Shown piece by piece: positions 26,236 to 34,910 of a DNA stretch of 64,000 nt; position 1 is the first letter of the stretch, and each line of letters starts with the position of its first letter. The notes beneath the pieces are model-generated. The model was not told the DNA's origin, did not search any database, and saw only the letters and a list, made by a program, of their open reading frames with translations. The DNA comes from NCEH01 sp043195195 (GTDB lineage Bacteria > Pseudomonadota > Alphaproteobacteria > Rhizobiales > Xanthobacteraceae), in contig NZ_JBAFWT010000004.1 of NCBI RefSeq assembly GCF_043195195.1, forward strand, positions 62,001-126,000, written 5' to 3'. The position numbers and the translations under genes are program-made.

Positions 26236-26251
26236 TGCAATCAATGTGCCA
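26236..26251 (-). promoter_or_regulatory. sigma54 (-24/-12) promoter of the Nit1C operon
   Basis: On the minus strand: TGGCAC (26251-26246), ATTGA, TTGCA (26240-26236), a full match to the RpoN consensus with correct spacing. The predicted start near 26225 gives a leader of about 43 bases before the nitB ATG at 26182. Confidence 0.85.
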
Positions 26252-26540
26252 ATTTTTTCGCTTCTTTAAACAGTCAATGATATCAAATATACGCAGTCAA
26301 TAATACATTCAATTTGAAGATCCGGCGGTGCCATCAACTGCTTAAGGGGTGGGCGCCATGCATTTGGCTCAGGCAGTCCCTGCATCATTTGCAAGCACTG
26401 CTTCAGCGCGACCGCGACAATGAAACACGCGCCTCGGATGTTCCCGGAGGTGACAAGCAAGCGATGCAACACTATACAGTCAATTTTGAAGGGACGCAAA
26501 GCGGTTCGCGCTCGCGCACGAAGGATTGAAGACCCCCGCC
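26252..26540. promoter_or_regulatory. nit/mocR divergent control region with three CAGTCAAT repeats
   Basis: The 358-base gap between nitB and the MocR gene is AT-rich near nitB. CAGTCAAT occurs three times in the same orientation: 26271-26278, 26294-26301 (starts 23 bases apart, about two helical turns) and 26477-26484, about 57 bases before the MocR start codon. Paired direct repeats are the usual operator type of MocR-family regulators, so these are candidate MocR sites. The first two lie just upstream of the nit sigma54 promoter. No convincing ORF is present in the gap. Confidence 0.5.
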
Positions 26541-27926
26541 ATGGTTGACTGGACGCCGGACCTGACGCGCAGCGACAAGCCGCGCTACCTCGCCATCGCC
26601 GATATCATCGCCGAGGATATCCGCGCCGGGCGCCTTTCCGCCGGCGATCGCCTGCCGCCGCAGCGCAAGCTGGCGGATCGGCTGTCGGTGGATTTCACGA
26701 CGGTCGCGCGCGGCTATGTGGAGGCGCAGAAGCGCGGGCTGGTGGAATCGCGCGTGGGGCAGGGCACGTTCGTGCGCCCGCCCAGCCGCCCGGCCGCGAC
26801 GCCTGCCCGCGGCAACCGGCCCGAGCCGGCCGATCTCTCCATGAACCTGCCGCCCGAGCCGGACGACCCGGCCCTGATCGAGCGCATGCAGGAGGGTGTG
26901 GTACAAGTGAGCCGCGATCTGGTCTCGCTGCTGCGCTACCAGGGCTTCGGCGGGTCGCCCGCCGATAAGGATGCCGCCTCCGCCTGGCTCAGCCGGCGCG
27001 GCCTCGTGCCGGCGCAGGAGCGGATTTTCGTCACCCCCGGCGCCCATTCCGCCTTGATGGGCATTCTCGGCCTGCTGGCGAAGCCCGGCGATACGGTGCT
27101 GTGCGAGAGCCTTACCTATCCCGGCACGCGCTCCATCGCCGCCCAGCTCGGCCTGCGCCTTGTCGGGTTGCCGATGGACGGCGAAGGGATAGATCCCGAT
27201 GCGTTCGCCGACGCCTGCGCGCGGCTGGCGCCCAAGGCGCTCTATCTCAATCCCACGCTTCAGAACCCCACCACCCTCACCATTCCCGAGGGCCGCCGCG
27301 CCGCCATCGCCGCCGTGGCCCGGCGCTTCAGCGTGCCGATCGTGGAGGATGACGCCTATGGCTTCATCCCGGTGCAGCGCATCGCCCCGTTCGCGGCTTT
27401 GGCGCCCGACATCACCTGGCACATCGCCGGCCTTGCCAAATGCATCGGCGCGGGCCTGCGCACCGCTTATGTGCTGGTGCCGGAGGTGCGCGCCGGCTGG
27501 CCGTTCGCCGCCGCCATCCGGGCCGCCAACGTCATGGCCTCGCCCTTGACCGTCGCGCTCGCCACCCGCTGGATCGAGGACGGCACGGCAGACAGCATCC
27601 TGCGCTTCATCCGCGCCGAGACCGCTGCGCGCCAGACCCTGGCGGCGCAGATCCTGCCCGCCGGCACGTTCCGCGCCGATCCTTTGAGCTTCAATCTCTG
27701 GATCGAACTGCCCGAGCCCTGGACCCGCTCCGCCTTCGTCGGCCACATGCGCTCCACCGGCATCGGCATCGTGGCAAGCGATGCCTTCGCCGCCGATGGC
27801 TGCCCGCCGGAAGCCGCGCGGGTGTGCCTCGGCGGTCCGGTGAGCCGGGAGAAGGTGCGCGGCGCGCTCGAATACATGGCCCATGCGCTGAGCCATTCGC
27901 CCGAGGCTGCCTCCACGGTGCTGTAA
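26541..27926 (+). CDS. MocR-type regulator: GntR HTH fused to PLP aminotransferase-like domain
   Basis: 461 residues. N-terminal GntR winged helix (about 15-80: GRLSAGDRLPPQRKLADRL, then DFTTVARGYVEAQKRGLVESRVGQGTFV). The C-terminal fold-type-I domain (95-450) keeps PLP contacts: VEDDAYGF and the lysine region GLAKCIGAGLR, with Lys300 the expected Schiff-base residue. MocR proteins sense an amine or PLP compound and bind direct repeats. ATG 26541 was chosen over an in-frame TTG at 26526. It diverges from nitB, so a role in Nit1C control is likely but unproven; it could regulate only itself. Confidence 0.88.
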   Translation: MVDWTPDLTRSDKPRYLAIADIIAEDIRAGRLSAGDRLPPQRKLADRLSVDFTTVARGYVEAQKRGLVESRVGQGTFVRPPSRPAATPARGNRPEPADLSMNLPPEPDDPALIERMQEGVVQVSRDLVSLLRYQGFGGSPADKDAASAWLSRRGLVPAQERIFVTPGAHSALMGILGLLAKPGDTVLCESLTYPGTRSIAAQLGLRLVGLPMDGEGIDPDAFADACARLAPKALYLNPTLQNPTTLTIPEGRRAAIAAVARRFSVPIVEDDAYGFIPVQRIAPFAALAPDITWHIAGLAKCIGAGLRTAYVLVPEVRAGWPFAAAIRAANVMASPLTVALATRWIEDGTADSILRFIRAETAARQTLAAQILPAGTFRADPLSFNLWIELPEPWTRSAFVGHMRSTGIGIVASDAFAADGCPPEAARVCLGGPVSREKVRGALEYMAHALSHSPEAASTVL

Positions 27927-27929
27927 AGC

Positions 27930-27953
27930 GCCGGCGACGTGTCACGCGCCGGC
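27930..27953. terminator. hairpin between convergent mocR and asmA-like genes
   Basis: GCCGGCG (27930-27936) pairs with CGCCGGC (27947-27953) around a 10-base loop, in the 40-base gap between two convergent genes. No T-run on either strand, so this is a weak call. Confidence 0.3.
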
Positions 27954-27966
27954 CATGCGGCCCCCA

Positions 27967-30591
27967 TCACGCACGGCGCTTGCAGCCGGCGCCGAGCCGA
28001 TAGAGCTTGGAGTTCGGCTGAACGGGCACCGTCGTGACGCTCGGGCCGCTGATGGGGCCGGAGATGGAGAAGGGATAGCCGAGATCGCTCTCCCTGCCGT
28101 TCAGCGGGCGCGGTTCGGCATAGAAGTCGAGGGTATTGCGCGGCAGATTGACCGTGCCGCGCGCGACCACGCGCACATGGTCGGTCTCGATCACCACCAC
28201 CGGCGCGGTTTTCCCGACCCCGGCGGTGAAGGTCAGCGGCGCGCTCACGCAGCGCAGTGCCGTGCTGTCGCTGCGCACCGCCTCGTTGAACAGACCGCCG
28301 ATAATGCCGAGGCCGGCGAGATCGAGCTTTCCGGTGGCGAGCCGTCCGCCCGTCAGGCCCACCGAGAGCGTGCCGTTCAGCGTGCGCATCAGCGCGGAAT
28401 CGGAGGAGGGGTCGACCGAAAGATCGAACGCGAGCTTGAGCCGGCCCTGGGTGGCGAAGCCGACGTTGGATTTATTGAGGAAGGTGGAGAGCGGCCAGCC
28501 GTCCACCGATCCCTTGCCACGCACCAGCGGCGGGGTGGCGGTGAGGTCGCTCTGTAGCGCCGCGTTGATGCGCCCGCCCATGTAGGAGGCCGCGAACGGA
28601 TCGAGCCGCGCCATTCCCTTGTTCAGCGTCAGTCGCGCCTTGAGACCGCTCGCGGCGTCGCTGGCGCTGTAGAGCCGGTCGGCGGCGATGGCGATATCGA
28701 GGTCCACCAGACGGGAGAGGTCGATCTGCGGGTCTGATTTTCCGATAGCCCCGCTGCGGCGCGCGCGATCCGCCTCCGCGGTATCGCGCGAGGCTTCCAC
28801 CAGCGCGGTGAGTTCGTCCACATGCACCAGCGGGGATGCAAGCCGGCCTTCGAACAAGGTGCGGCCCGGGGCGAGGGAACTGGACAGGACCCCGGTGATG
28901 TCGGTCTGTCCAAGGCTCGCCTTGCCCTCGGCCTTGAGGCTTTCAGCGCTGGCCGTGAGTTCGCCTTTGAACACCACTTTGGCATTGGACGATGAGGTCA
29001 CGCCCATCTGTGCCGCGAATGCACCGAAATCGGGAATGGTCAGCGCGCTGGCAAGGCGGACTTCGTGGGTGGTCTGGGGGCCGGCCGTGTCATCGCGCAC
29101 CAGCGAGAGGGTGCCGGTCATAATGCTGCTGTCCTGGATGCCGCCGTCCAGCGCGTCCACGCCGATGGTGCCGTCGGCGTCCGACACTTCAAGGGTGCCC
29201 ACCAGCCGGCCGAGGCCGGTGCCGGGGGCGACCAGCAGATCGGCCATGGGAATATTCACCGCCCCGGAGAGCTTCACGCCGGCCAGCTCCAGGATATTGT
29301 CCACCGTGCCGGCAAGGCGAAACACCGGACGGTCGCGCGGCCCGGCCTGGAGGGCGATGTCCCGCAGGCGGATTTCCCCCTTTTCGGTGCGCTCCACCGA
29401 CCCCACCGAGATCGGGCCGACTTCGCGGATCGCCTGCTCGAAGGCGTTGGTCTGGATCAGCATCTCGCGCAGCACGAGCTGGTTCATGTCCCCTTCCAGG
29501 AAGCCGGAAAGGCCGGTGATGACGATGTCCCGCAGCCCGGCCGCCACCGGCGGGGTGGTGCCGGGCGGCAGCAGGTCCGAGTGGAAGCTGAGGGAGAGGC
29601 CGGAGCCTGTCTCCACATTGGCAAGGCCGCCCCGGATGGTGAGTGTTTCGCCCTCGGTCAGGGTGGCGGCGAACGCCAGGTCCTTGATCGCCAAGGCGCC
29701 GGGATCGCCGGCGAGCGTGAAGTCGAGCTTCGCCGTGCCTTCCTCTGTCCGGGCGAGGGAAAGGAGCTGCATCAGATCGCCGATGCTCGGCGCGTTCGCC
29801 GCCACCTGGACGGTGATGTCCCGGTCGAACAGATCCGAGGCCGACGAGCCGGTGATCTCCAGGTCGAGCCCGCGCGTCGCGAGGCTGAGCTGCGCGCCAT
29901 AGCGCCCGTCCGCCGGCTTTGCCTCACGGTCGAGGGTGCCGTTGAGGGTGACCCTCTCGCTGTTGTAAGTGCCGGTTGCGACAAGCCGCTGGGCGCCGGC
30001 CACGGCGTCATAGGTGCTGGACAGGTCGTCCACATGCAGGGCGAAGTTCCACCCCTGCGGATCATGGGCCTCTTCCAGCAGCAGGTCGCGGACCTCCACA
30101 TGGGGCACCGCCGTCAGCACGCCGACGATGCGTGCGCTGACCGGCCGGGCCGTGGGATCGTCGCTGTCCAGCGGGGCGTCGGCGGCGGGAAGCTGCGCAC
30201 CGGCTCCCGTTCCGGCGGCAGGGGGCGCGGACGCCACCGGCAGGAGCACGCGCACCCCCACGACCTCGACGGTCTCCACCGAAATGCCGGTCAGCAGGGC
30301 GGAATAATCGGCCAGGGCGAGGGCGACATTTTCCAGATGCAGCTCGACGCCGGCGCCCGCCAGGTCCAGCACCGTGACATCGCCGAATCTGGCGGCGAAA
30401 CGGGGAAGCAGCTCGACGGTCACGGTACCGCGCACGTCCACATCCGGACCCACCGCGTCACGCAGGAGGCGTTCCGCCAGATCCTGCCGGTACGCGGCGA
30501 AGCCGGGCAATTGTGTGACCGCCACGACGCCGGCCAGAAGCAGCAGCAGGGCCGCCACCGCGACGACCGAGAGCCTCACGAGCCACCGCAT
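27967..30591 (-). CDS. AsmA family protein
   Basis: 874 residues: one N-terminal membrane anchor (about 5-28, LSVVAVAALLLLLAGVVAV), an AsmA N-terminal segment LPGFAAYRQDLAERLLRDAVGPDVDVRG, a long periplasmic beta-rich region, and a C-terminal AsmA_2-like block TLSVGLTGGRLATGKLDLAGLGIIGGL. AsmA-like proteins bridge inner and outer membranes and are implicated in phospholipid transport and outer-membrane homeostasis. The start at 30591 (MRWLVRLSV) places the membrane helix at the N-terminus; upstream in-frame sequence is not protein-like. Monocistronic, convergent with the MocR gene. Confidence 0.85.
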   Translation of the reverse strand: MRWLVRLSVVAVAALLLLLAGVVAVTQLPGFAAYRQDLAERLLRDAVGPDVDVRGTVTVELLPRFAARFGDVTVLDLAGAGVELHLENVALALADYSALLTGISVETVEVVGVRVLLPVASAPPAAGTGAGAQLPAADAPLDSDDPTARPVSARIVGVLTAVPHVEVRDLLLEEAHDPQGWNFALHVDDLSSTYDAVAGAQRLVATGTYNSERVTLNGTLDREAKPADGRYGAQLSLATRGLDLEITGSSASDLFDRDITVQVAANAPSIGDLMQLLSLARTEEGTAKLDFTLAGDPGALAIKDLAFAATLTEGETLTIRGGLANVETGSGLSLSFHSDLLPPGTTPPVAAGLRDIVITGLSGFLEGDMNQLVLREMLIQTNAFEQAIREVGPISVGSVERTEKGEIRLRDIALQAGPRDRPVFRLAGTVDNILELAGVKLSGAVNIPMADLLVAPGTGLGRLVGTLEVSDADGTIGVDALDGGIQDSSIMTGTLSLVRDDTAGPQTTHEVRLASALTIPDFGAFAAQMGVTSSSNAKVVFKGELTASAESLKAEGKASLGQTDITGVLSSSLAPGRTLFEGRLASPLVHVDELTALVEASRDTAEADRARRSGAIGKSDPQIDLSRLVDLDIAIAADRLYSASDAASGLKARLTLNKGMARLDPFAASYMGGRINAALQSDLTATPPLVRGKGSVDGWPLSTFLNKSNVGFATQGRLKLAFDLSVDPSSDSALMRTLNGTLSVGLTGGRLATGKLDLAGLGIIGGLFNEAVRSDSTALRCVSAPLTFTAGVGKTAPVVVIETDHVRVVARGTVNLPRNTLDFYAEPRPLNGRESDLGYPFSISGPISGPSVTTVPVQPNSKLYRLGAGCKRRA

Positions 30592-30866
30592 CCCATGCTC
30601 CCTGTTCGCTGGAGCCCGGTCCCACCAGATTGCCTCGCAATCTGATCGGTAAACGGTCTCCATCATGGTGTTAGAGACTGATTCAGCGCTCAGGTCGGGT
30701 CAACCTGGGTGGATCAGGCTCCAGCACACTGCGCCGGCCATTTGTGCGGCTCTTTGTGTCACGCTTTTGGGATCGGCGTCACCTTCGCAGGAGGCCGGCG
30801 GCGGGTGCCTTTTTGTTTCCGCCGTGGCACCATGGGACACGTGAAAACCGTGCGCGGGAGCTGATT

Positions 30867-31790
30867 ATGAGCTGGATGCCGTCCTCCGACCCGGTGCTGG
30901 GCGATGCGCCCTCCTGCGATGCGCTCGATCTTGTGATCGTGCCGCGCGTGCGCGACCTCGGCGACGGCTTTTCCGTGCGCCGCGCACTGCCCCACGGCAA
31001 ACGCCAGATGGTCGGCCCGTTCATCTTCTTCGATCAGATGGGGCCGGTGCAGTTCGTGGCCGGCCAGGGGCTCGACGTGCGGCCCCATCCCCATATCGGC
31101 CTTGCCACCGTGACCTATCTGTTCGACGGCAAGATCATGCACCGCGACAGCGAGGGCAATGCGCTGGAGATCACCCCCGGCGCCATGAACCTCATGACCG
31201 CCGGGCGCGGCATCGCCCATTCCGAGCGCTCGCCCCTGGACGCGCGCCAGGGCAATGCCGCCGGCGCCATGTACGGCATCCAGAGCTGGATCGCGCTGCC
31301 CGCCGCCCATGAGGAAACCGATCCCTCGTTCCAGCATTTCGCCTCCACCGACCTCCCGGTGATCGAGGATACGGGCGTGTGGGCCCGCGTGATCGCCGGC
31401 TCGGCCTTCGGCCGGCGCTCGCCGGTGGGCATGCTCTCCGATTGGCTCTATGCGGAAGTGGCCTTGCAGCCGGGCGCGAGCGCGCCGCTGGACGCCGACA
31501 CCGAGGAGCGGGCGATCTATGTGGTTTCCGGCGAGATCGAGATCGCCGGCGACGTGTTCGAAGGCCCGCGCCTGCTGATCTTCCGTCCCGGCGACCGCAT
31601 CACGGTGCGCGCCCGCACCGCCGCCCGCATGATGTTCCTCGGCGGCACGGCGCTGGAGGGGCCGCGCTATCTCTGGTGGAATTTTGTTTCTTCCCGCAAG
31701 GAGCGCATCGAGCAGGCGAAGGAAGATTGGAAGAGCGGCCGTTTCGCCCATGTGCCGGGGGAGCACGAGTTCATTCCGCTGCCGGAGTGA
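30867..31790 (+). CDS. pirin family protein
   Basis: 307 residues, bicupin. RPHPHIGLATVTYLFDGKIMHRDSEGN gives the first metal-binding histidines, and GRGIAHSERSP supplies another His and a Glu of the N-terminal cupin. The C-terminal cupin begins DWLYAEVALQPGASA. Bacterial pirins bind iron; some are quercetin dioxygenases and others modulate enzymes. The start at 30867 (MSWMPSSDP) has a GGGAG-like site about 8 bases upstream. Role in this organism unknown. Confidence 0.92.
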   Translation: MSWMPSSDPVLGDAPSCDALDLVIVPRVRDLGDGFSVRRALPHGKRQMVGPFIFFDQMGPVQFVAGQGLDVRPHPHIGLATVTYLFDGKIMHRDSEGNALEITPGAMNLMTAGRGIAHSERSPLDARQGNAAGAMYGIQSWIALPAAHEETDPSFQHFASTDLPVIEDTGVWARVIAGSAFGRRSPVGMLSDWLYAEVALQPGASAPLDADTEERAIYVVSGEIEIAGDVFEGPRLLIFRPGDRITVRARTAARMMFLGGTALEGPRYLWWNFVSSRKERIEQAKEDWKSGRFAHVPGEHEFIPLPE

Positions 31791-31841
31791 GGATGGAGCT
31801 TGCGGAGGATCTGCTGAAATAAGGGCGCCTGCGGCGGAGTT

Positions 31842-31967
31842 TTGCGCTGGGTCCCGGCTCTCCTTCCACTACGCTACGCTCCGCTTCAGTCGGCTGGGAC
31901 ACGAGGGCGGCTTTCGCGTCCCGGACGCATGGAGCGCCAGCGCAATGCGAGCCGGGACCCAGCGCAA
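31842..31967. repeat. intergenic inverted-repeat element, 19-bp perfect arms
   Basis: TTGCGCTGGGTCCCGGCTC (31842-31860) and its exact complement (31949-31967) enclose an 88-base centre. The element fills most of the 219-base gap between pirin and puuB, which converge, and resembles the dispersed palindromic units common between rhizobial genes. No ORF in it. Confidence 0.65.
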
Positions 31968-32009
31968 CGACTCCCGCGCAGCGGCCCTTCTCCTCGATAC
32001 CCGCTCCCC

Positions 32010-33287
32010 CTAAAGCCGGTCCCGCAGCGCGTAATAGCTCAAGCCTGCCACCAGCAGGGGGTAGCGCAGCAGCGTGCCACCGAAGAAGGGAGGGACGGGC
32101 AGGCGCTCCAGCAGATCGAGCCGGCCCACCTGGCCGCGCACCGCCTCGGCCAGAATCTTGCCGAACAAAGGCGCCAGCGTCACGCCCTGGCCGGAATAGC
32201 CGGCGGATACGAGCACATGGGGCGAGAGGCGGCGCACGAAGGGGTTGCGCGTCATGGTAATGCCGAGGGTGCCGCCCCAGCCGTAATCGAGCTTCACGCC
32301 GGCCAACTGCGGGAAGATGCGGGTCATGAACGGCCGCACGAATTCCATCACTTGCGGGCGCAGCGAGCGGCGATAGCTCTCCCCGCCGCCGAACAGCAGG
32401 CGGCGGTCCGGCGTCATGCGGAAATAATTGATCACGAACCGGCTGTCCGCCACCGCCGCCTGGCCGCGAATGATGCCGTCCGCCCGTTCGCCCAGCGGCT
32501 CGGTGACGACGATGTAATTGTTGATGGGCATGACATGATGGTCCACCCGCCGGTCGAGCCCGTCCATCAGGCCATTGCCACACAGCAGCAGGAGATCGGC
32601 CTTCACCGTTCCATTGGCGGTCTCGACGCTCACGCCCGCGCCTTCGGTGATGCGCACCGCGCGGCTGTGCTCGAAGATGCGCGCGCCGGCCGCCTGTGCC
32701 GCGCGGGCAAGGCCGAGGGCGAAATTTAGCGGGTGCAGATGGCCCGCGCCATGGTCGATCAGCCCACCATAATAGCCCGGCGCCCCCACCAGGGCATGGA
32801 GCTGGTCGCGGTCGAGGGGTTCGGTCTTGTGATAGCCGTAGGTGTCGGCGAGATGGCGGCCATAGGCGTGGGATTCGGCGACAAAATTGGGCTTGTGGTC
32901 GGCCGTGATCAGGCCCGGCGTAAGATCGCAGGCGATGGCATGGCGGGCGATGAGGTCGGCAACCAGGGCCTTGGCCTCCTCCGCGAGATCCCAGAGCTTG
33001 CGGGCATCCTCCGGACCGAGCGCCTGTTCCAGATAATCCTGGTGGCGCCGCTGGCCGCTGTGGATCTGCCCGCCATTGCGCCCCGAGGCGCCGGCGCCGA
33101 CCCGAGCGCCTTCCAGCACCACCACGCTCACACCGGCTTGCGCGAGATGGAGCGCGGCGGACAGCCCGGTATAGCCGCCGCCGACGATCACCACGTCCGC
33201 GCGGGTTTCACCGGACAGCGGCGGCAGTTCGGGAAACGGGGTTGCCGTTGCCGCATACCAGGAGTTGGGATGGCCGCCGAACGTCAT
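32010..33287 (-). CDS. puuB: gamma-glutamylputrescine oxidase-like FAD oxidoreductase
   Basis: 425 residues of the DAO/glycine-oxidase superfamily. FAD site ADVVIVGGGYTGLSAALHLAQAG (about residues 35-57), then GRNGGQIHSGQRR, which is typical of PuuB-like oxidases, and a C-terminal VSAGYSGQGVTLAPLFGKILAEA closing the flavin site. PuuB oxidises gamma-glutamylputrescine to the aldehyde with H2O2 release. It follows the puuA-like gene on the same strand, which supports this substrate, although other gamma-glutamyl amines are possible. Start 33287 (MTFGGHPNSWY) gives the family length. A REP-like pair separates it from puuA. Confidence 0.82.
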   Translation of the reverse strand: MTFGGHPNSWYAATATPFPELPPLSGETRADVVIVGGGYTGLSAALHLAQAGVSVVVLEGARVGAGASGRNGGQIHSGQRRHQDYLEQALGPEDARKLWDLAEEAKALVADLIARHAIACDLTPGLITADHKPNFVAESHAYGRHLADTYGYHKTEPLDRDQLHALVGAPGYYGGLIDHGAGHLHPLNFALGLARAAQAAGARIFEHSRAVRITEGAGVSVETANGTVKADLLLLCGNGLMDGLDRRVDHHVMPINNYIVVTEPLGERADGIIRGQAAVADSRFVINYFRMTPDRRLLFGGGESYRRSLRPQVMEFVRPFMTRIFPQLAGVKLDYGWGGTLGITMTRNPFVRRLSPHVLVSAGYSGQGVTLAPLFGKILAEAVRGQVGRLDLLERLPVPPFFGGTLLRYPLLVAGLSYYALRDRL

Positions 33288-33374
33288 GACTGTCCCTGTG
33301 TGGTGAGGCTGGAGGCTCTTTCGCCGCAGGGCCGGATGAAGACCTCCCGGCAGCTCGCTCTGCATCGCGTCCTG

Positions 33375-33496
33375 CCCCGCCCTAGCCCTCTCCCGCGCGC
33401 GGGAGAGGGGACCCGCCGAGCCTCCGGATGGGTCTTCAAACTGAGGCCGTTCAAACTCCCTCGCCCGCTTGCGGGGGAGGGTTGGGGCGGGGGAAC
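33375..33496. repeat. REP-like inverted pair between puuA and puuB
   Basis: Two GC-rich palindromes, CCCTCTCCCGCG/CGCGGGAGAGGG (33386-33409) and CCCTCGCCCGC/GCGGGGGAGGG (33458-33481), face each other, with outer CCCCGCCCTAG and TTGGGGCGGGG also complementary in part. The core matches the pair in the pheS-pheT gap, so both belong to one dispersed family. It may act as a transcript hairpin between the two puu genes. Confidence 0.7.
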
Positions 33497-33506
33497 GGGC
33501 AAGCCC

Positions 33507-34910
33507 TCACACGTTCAGCAGCAGATATTCCCGCTCCCAGGGCGAAATCACCCGCATGAAGGTCTCGAATTCGGCCTGCTTCACCGCCGCATAGGTGCGG
33601 ATGAAGCTCTTGCCGAGTACTTCGGCCAGATCCTCGTTCTCCTCGAAGGCGGCAACCGCCTCCAGCAGCCCGCGCGGCAGGTCGAAGTCGAGGTCCTTGG
33701 CGTCGCCTTCCAGGGGCTCTGTGGGGCGCAGGCCCTTCTGGATGCCGATATAGCCGCAGGCCAGCGACGCGGCGATGACGAGATAGGGATTGGCGTCGGA
33801 GGAGGGGACGCGATTTTCCACCCGGCGGGCGGCGGGCGGGGCGGGTGGCACGCGCAGGCCGGCGGTGCGGTTGTCGTAACCCCACTGGACATTGATGGGC
33901 GCCATGGAATCGCGGGTCAGCCGGCGATACGAGTTCACGTAAGGCGCAAGGATGCACATGACCGAGGGCAGGTATTTCTGGTGCCCGGCGAGGAAGGAGA
34001 AGAATTCAGGCGTCGGGTCGCCATCATCGTCGGAAAAGATGTTCTTGCCCGTCTCCGCCGAAATCACCGACTGGTGGATGTGCATGGCGCTGCCCGGCTC
34101 ATTGGCGATCGGCTTGGCCATGAAGGTAGCGTAGATCTTATGGGCGAGCGCCGCCTCGCGGATGGTGCGCTTGAACAGGAACACCTGGTCCGCCAGCTCC
34201 AGCGGGTCGCCGTGGCGCAGGTTGATTTCCATCTGCGCCGCGCCGTCCTCGTGGATCAGCGTGTCGATTTCCAGGCCCTGGGCCTCGGAATAATCGTAGA
34301 TGTCCTCGAACAGGGCGTCGAACTCGTTGACCGCCTGGATCGAGTAGGACTGGCGCCCGATCTCCGGCCGGCCCGAGCGCCCGACCGGCGGCTTCAGGGG
34401 ATAGTCGGGGTCCACATTGGGCTCGACCAGATAGAATTCGATTTCCGGCGCCACCACCGGCTTCCAGCCGCGCTTGGCATAGAGCGCCAGCACGTTCTTC
34501 AGCACCTGACGCGGCGCCAGTTCGACCGGGCGGCCATCGCGATGATAGGCGTTGTGGATGATCTGGGCGGTCGGGTCCTGCGCCCATGGCACGGAGCAGA
34601 GGGTGGAGAAGTCTGGCTCCAGCACGAGGTCGGAATCCGCGATCACGGAATCCACCAGCCCCTCATAGGAGGGATATTCGCCCGAGATGGTCTGGAAGAA
34701 CACCGAGAGCGGCAGGTTCATCACCGGCGAGGAGAGGAACTTGGAGGCCGGCATGATCTTGCCGCGGGCCACGCCCGCAAGGTCCGGCACGGTGCACTCG
34801 ATCTCGGTGATGCCGCGAGACACCATCCAGGCCTTGGCCTCTGCCAGGGATTTGACACCGCGCGGTAGCGCCAGATGTTCCGATTCGCCCGCTTTGCTCC
34901 GTTTAGCCAT
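33507..34910 (-). CDS. puuA: glutamine synthetase family, gamma-glutamylputrescine synthetase-like
   Basis: 467 residues. Glutamine-synthetase fold with ATP/metal motifs: EIEFYLVEPN, HEDGAAQMEINLRHGDPLELADQ, SAMHIHQS and the glutamate-binding NRTAGLRVPPAP block. The N-terminal VPDLAGVARGKIMPASKF is typical of the PuuA group rather than GlnA. PuuA ligates glutamate to putrescine with ATP, the first step of the gamma-glutamylated putrescine route. The adjacent puuB-like gene supports this. Start 34910 has AGAGGA about 7 bases upstream. Other amines are possible substrates. Confidence 0.85.
   Translation of the reverse strand: MAKRSKAGESEHLALPRGVKSLAEAKAWMVSRGITEIECTVPDLAGVARGKIMPASKFLSSPVMNLPLSVFFQTISGEYPSYEGLVDSVIADSDLVLEPDFSTLCSVPWAQDPTAQIIHNAYHRDGRPVELAPRQVLKNVLALYAKRGWKPVVAPEIEFYLVEPNVDPDYPLKPPVGRSGRPEIGRQSYSIQAVNEFDALFEDIYDYSEAQGLEIDTLIHEDGAAQMEINLRHGDPLELADQVFLFKRTIREAALAHKIYATFMAKPIANEPGSAMHIHQSVISAETGKNIFSDDDGDPTPEFFSFLAGHQKYLPSVMCILAPYVNSYRRLTRDSMAPINVQWGYDNRTAGLRVPPAPPAARRVENRVPSSDANPYLVIAASLACGYIGIQKGLRPTEPLEGDAKDLDFDLPRGLLEAVAAFEENEDLAEVLGKSFIRTYAAVKQAEFETFMRVISPWEREYLLLNV

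Noticed and set aside
24491..26269. 592-codon open frame on the plus strand opposite nitC/nitB
   Set aside because: Antisense to two clearly conserved genes, with no recognisable domain. High GC leaves long open frames on the opposite strand throughout this window.
26266..26499. 77-codon frame in the nit/mocR control region
   Set aside because: Runs across the CAGTCAAT repeats, has no ribosome site and no recognisable family.
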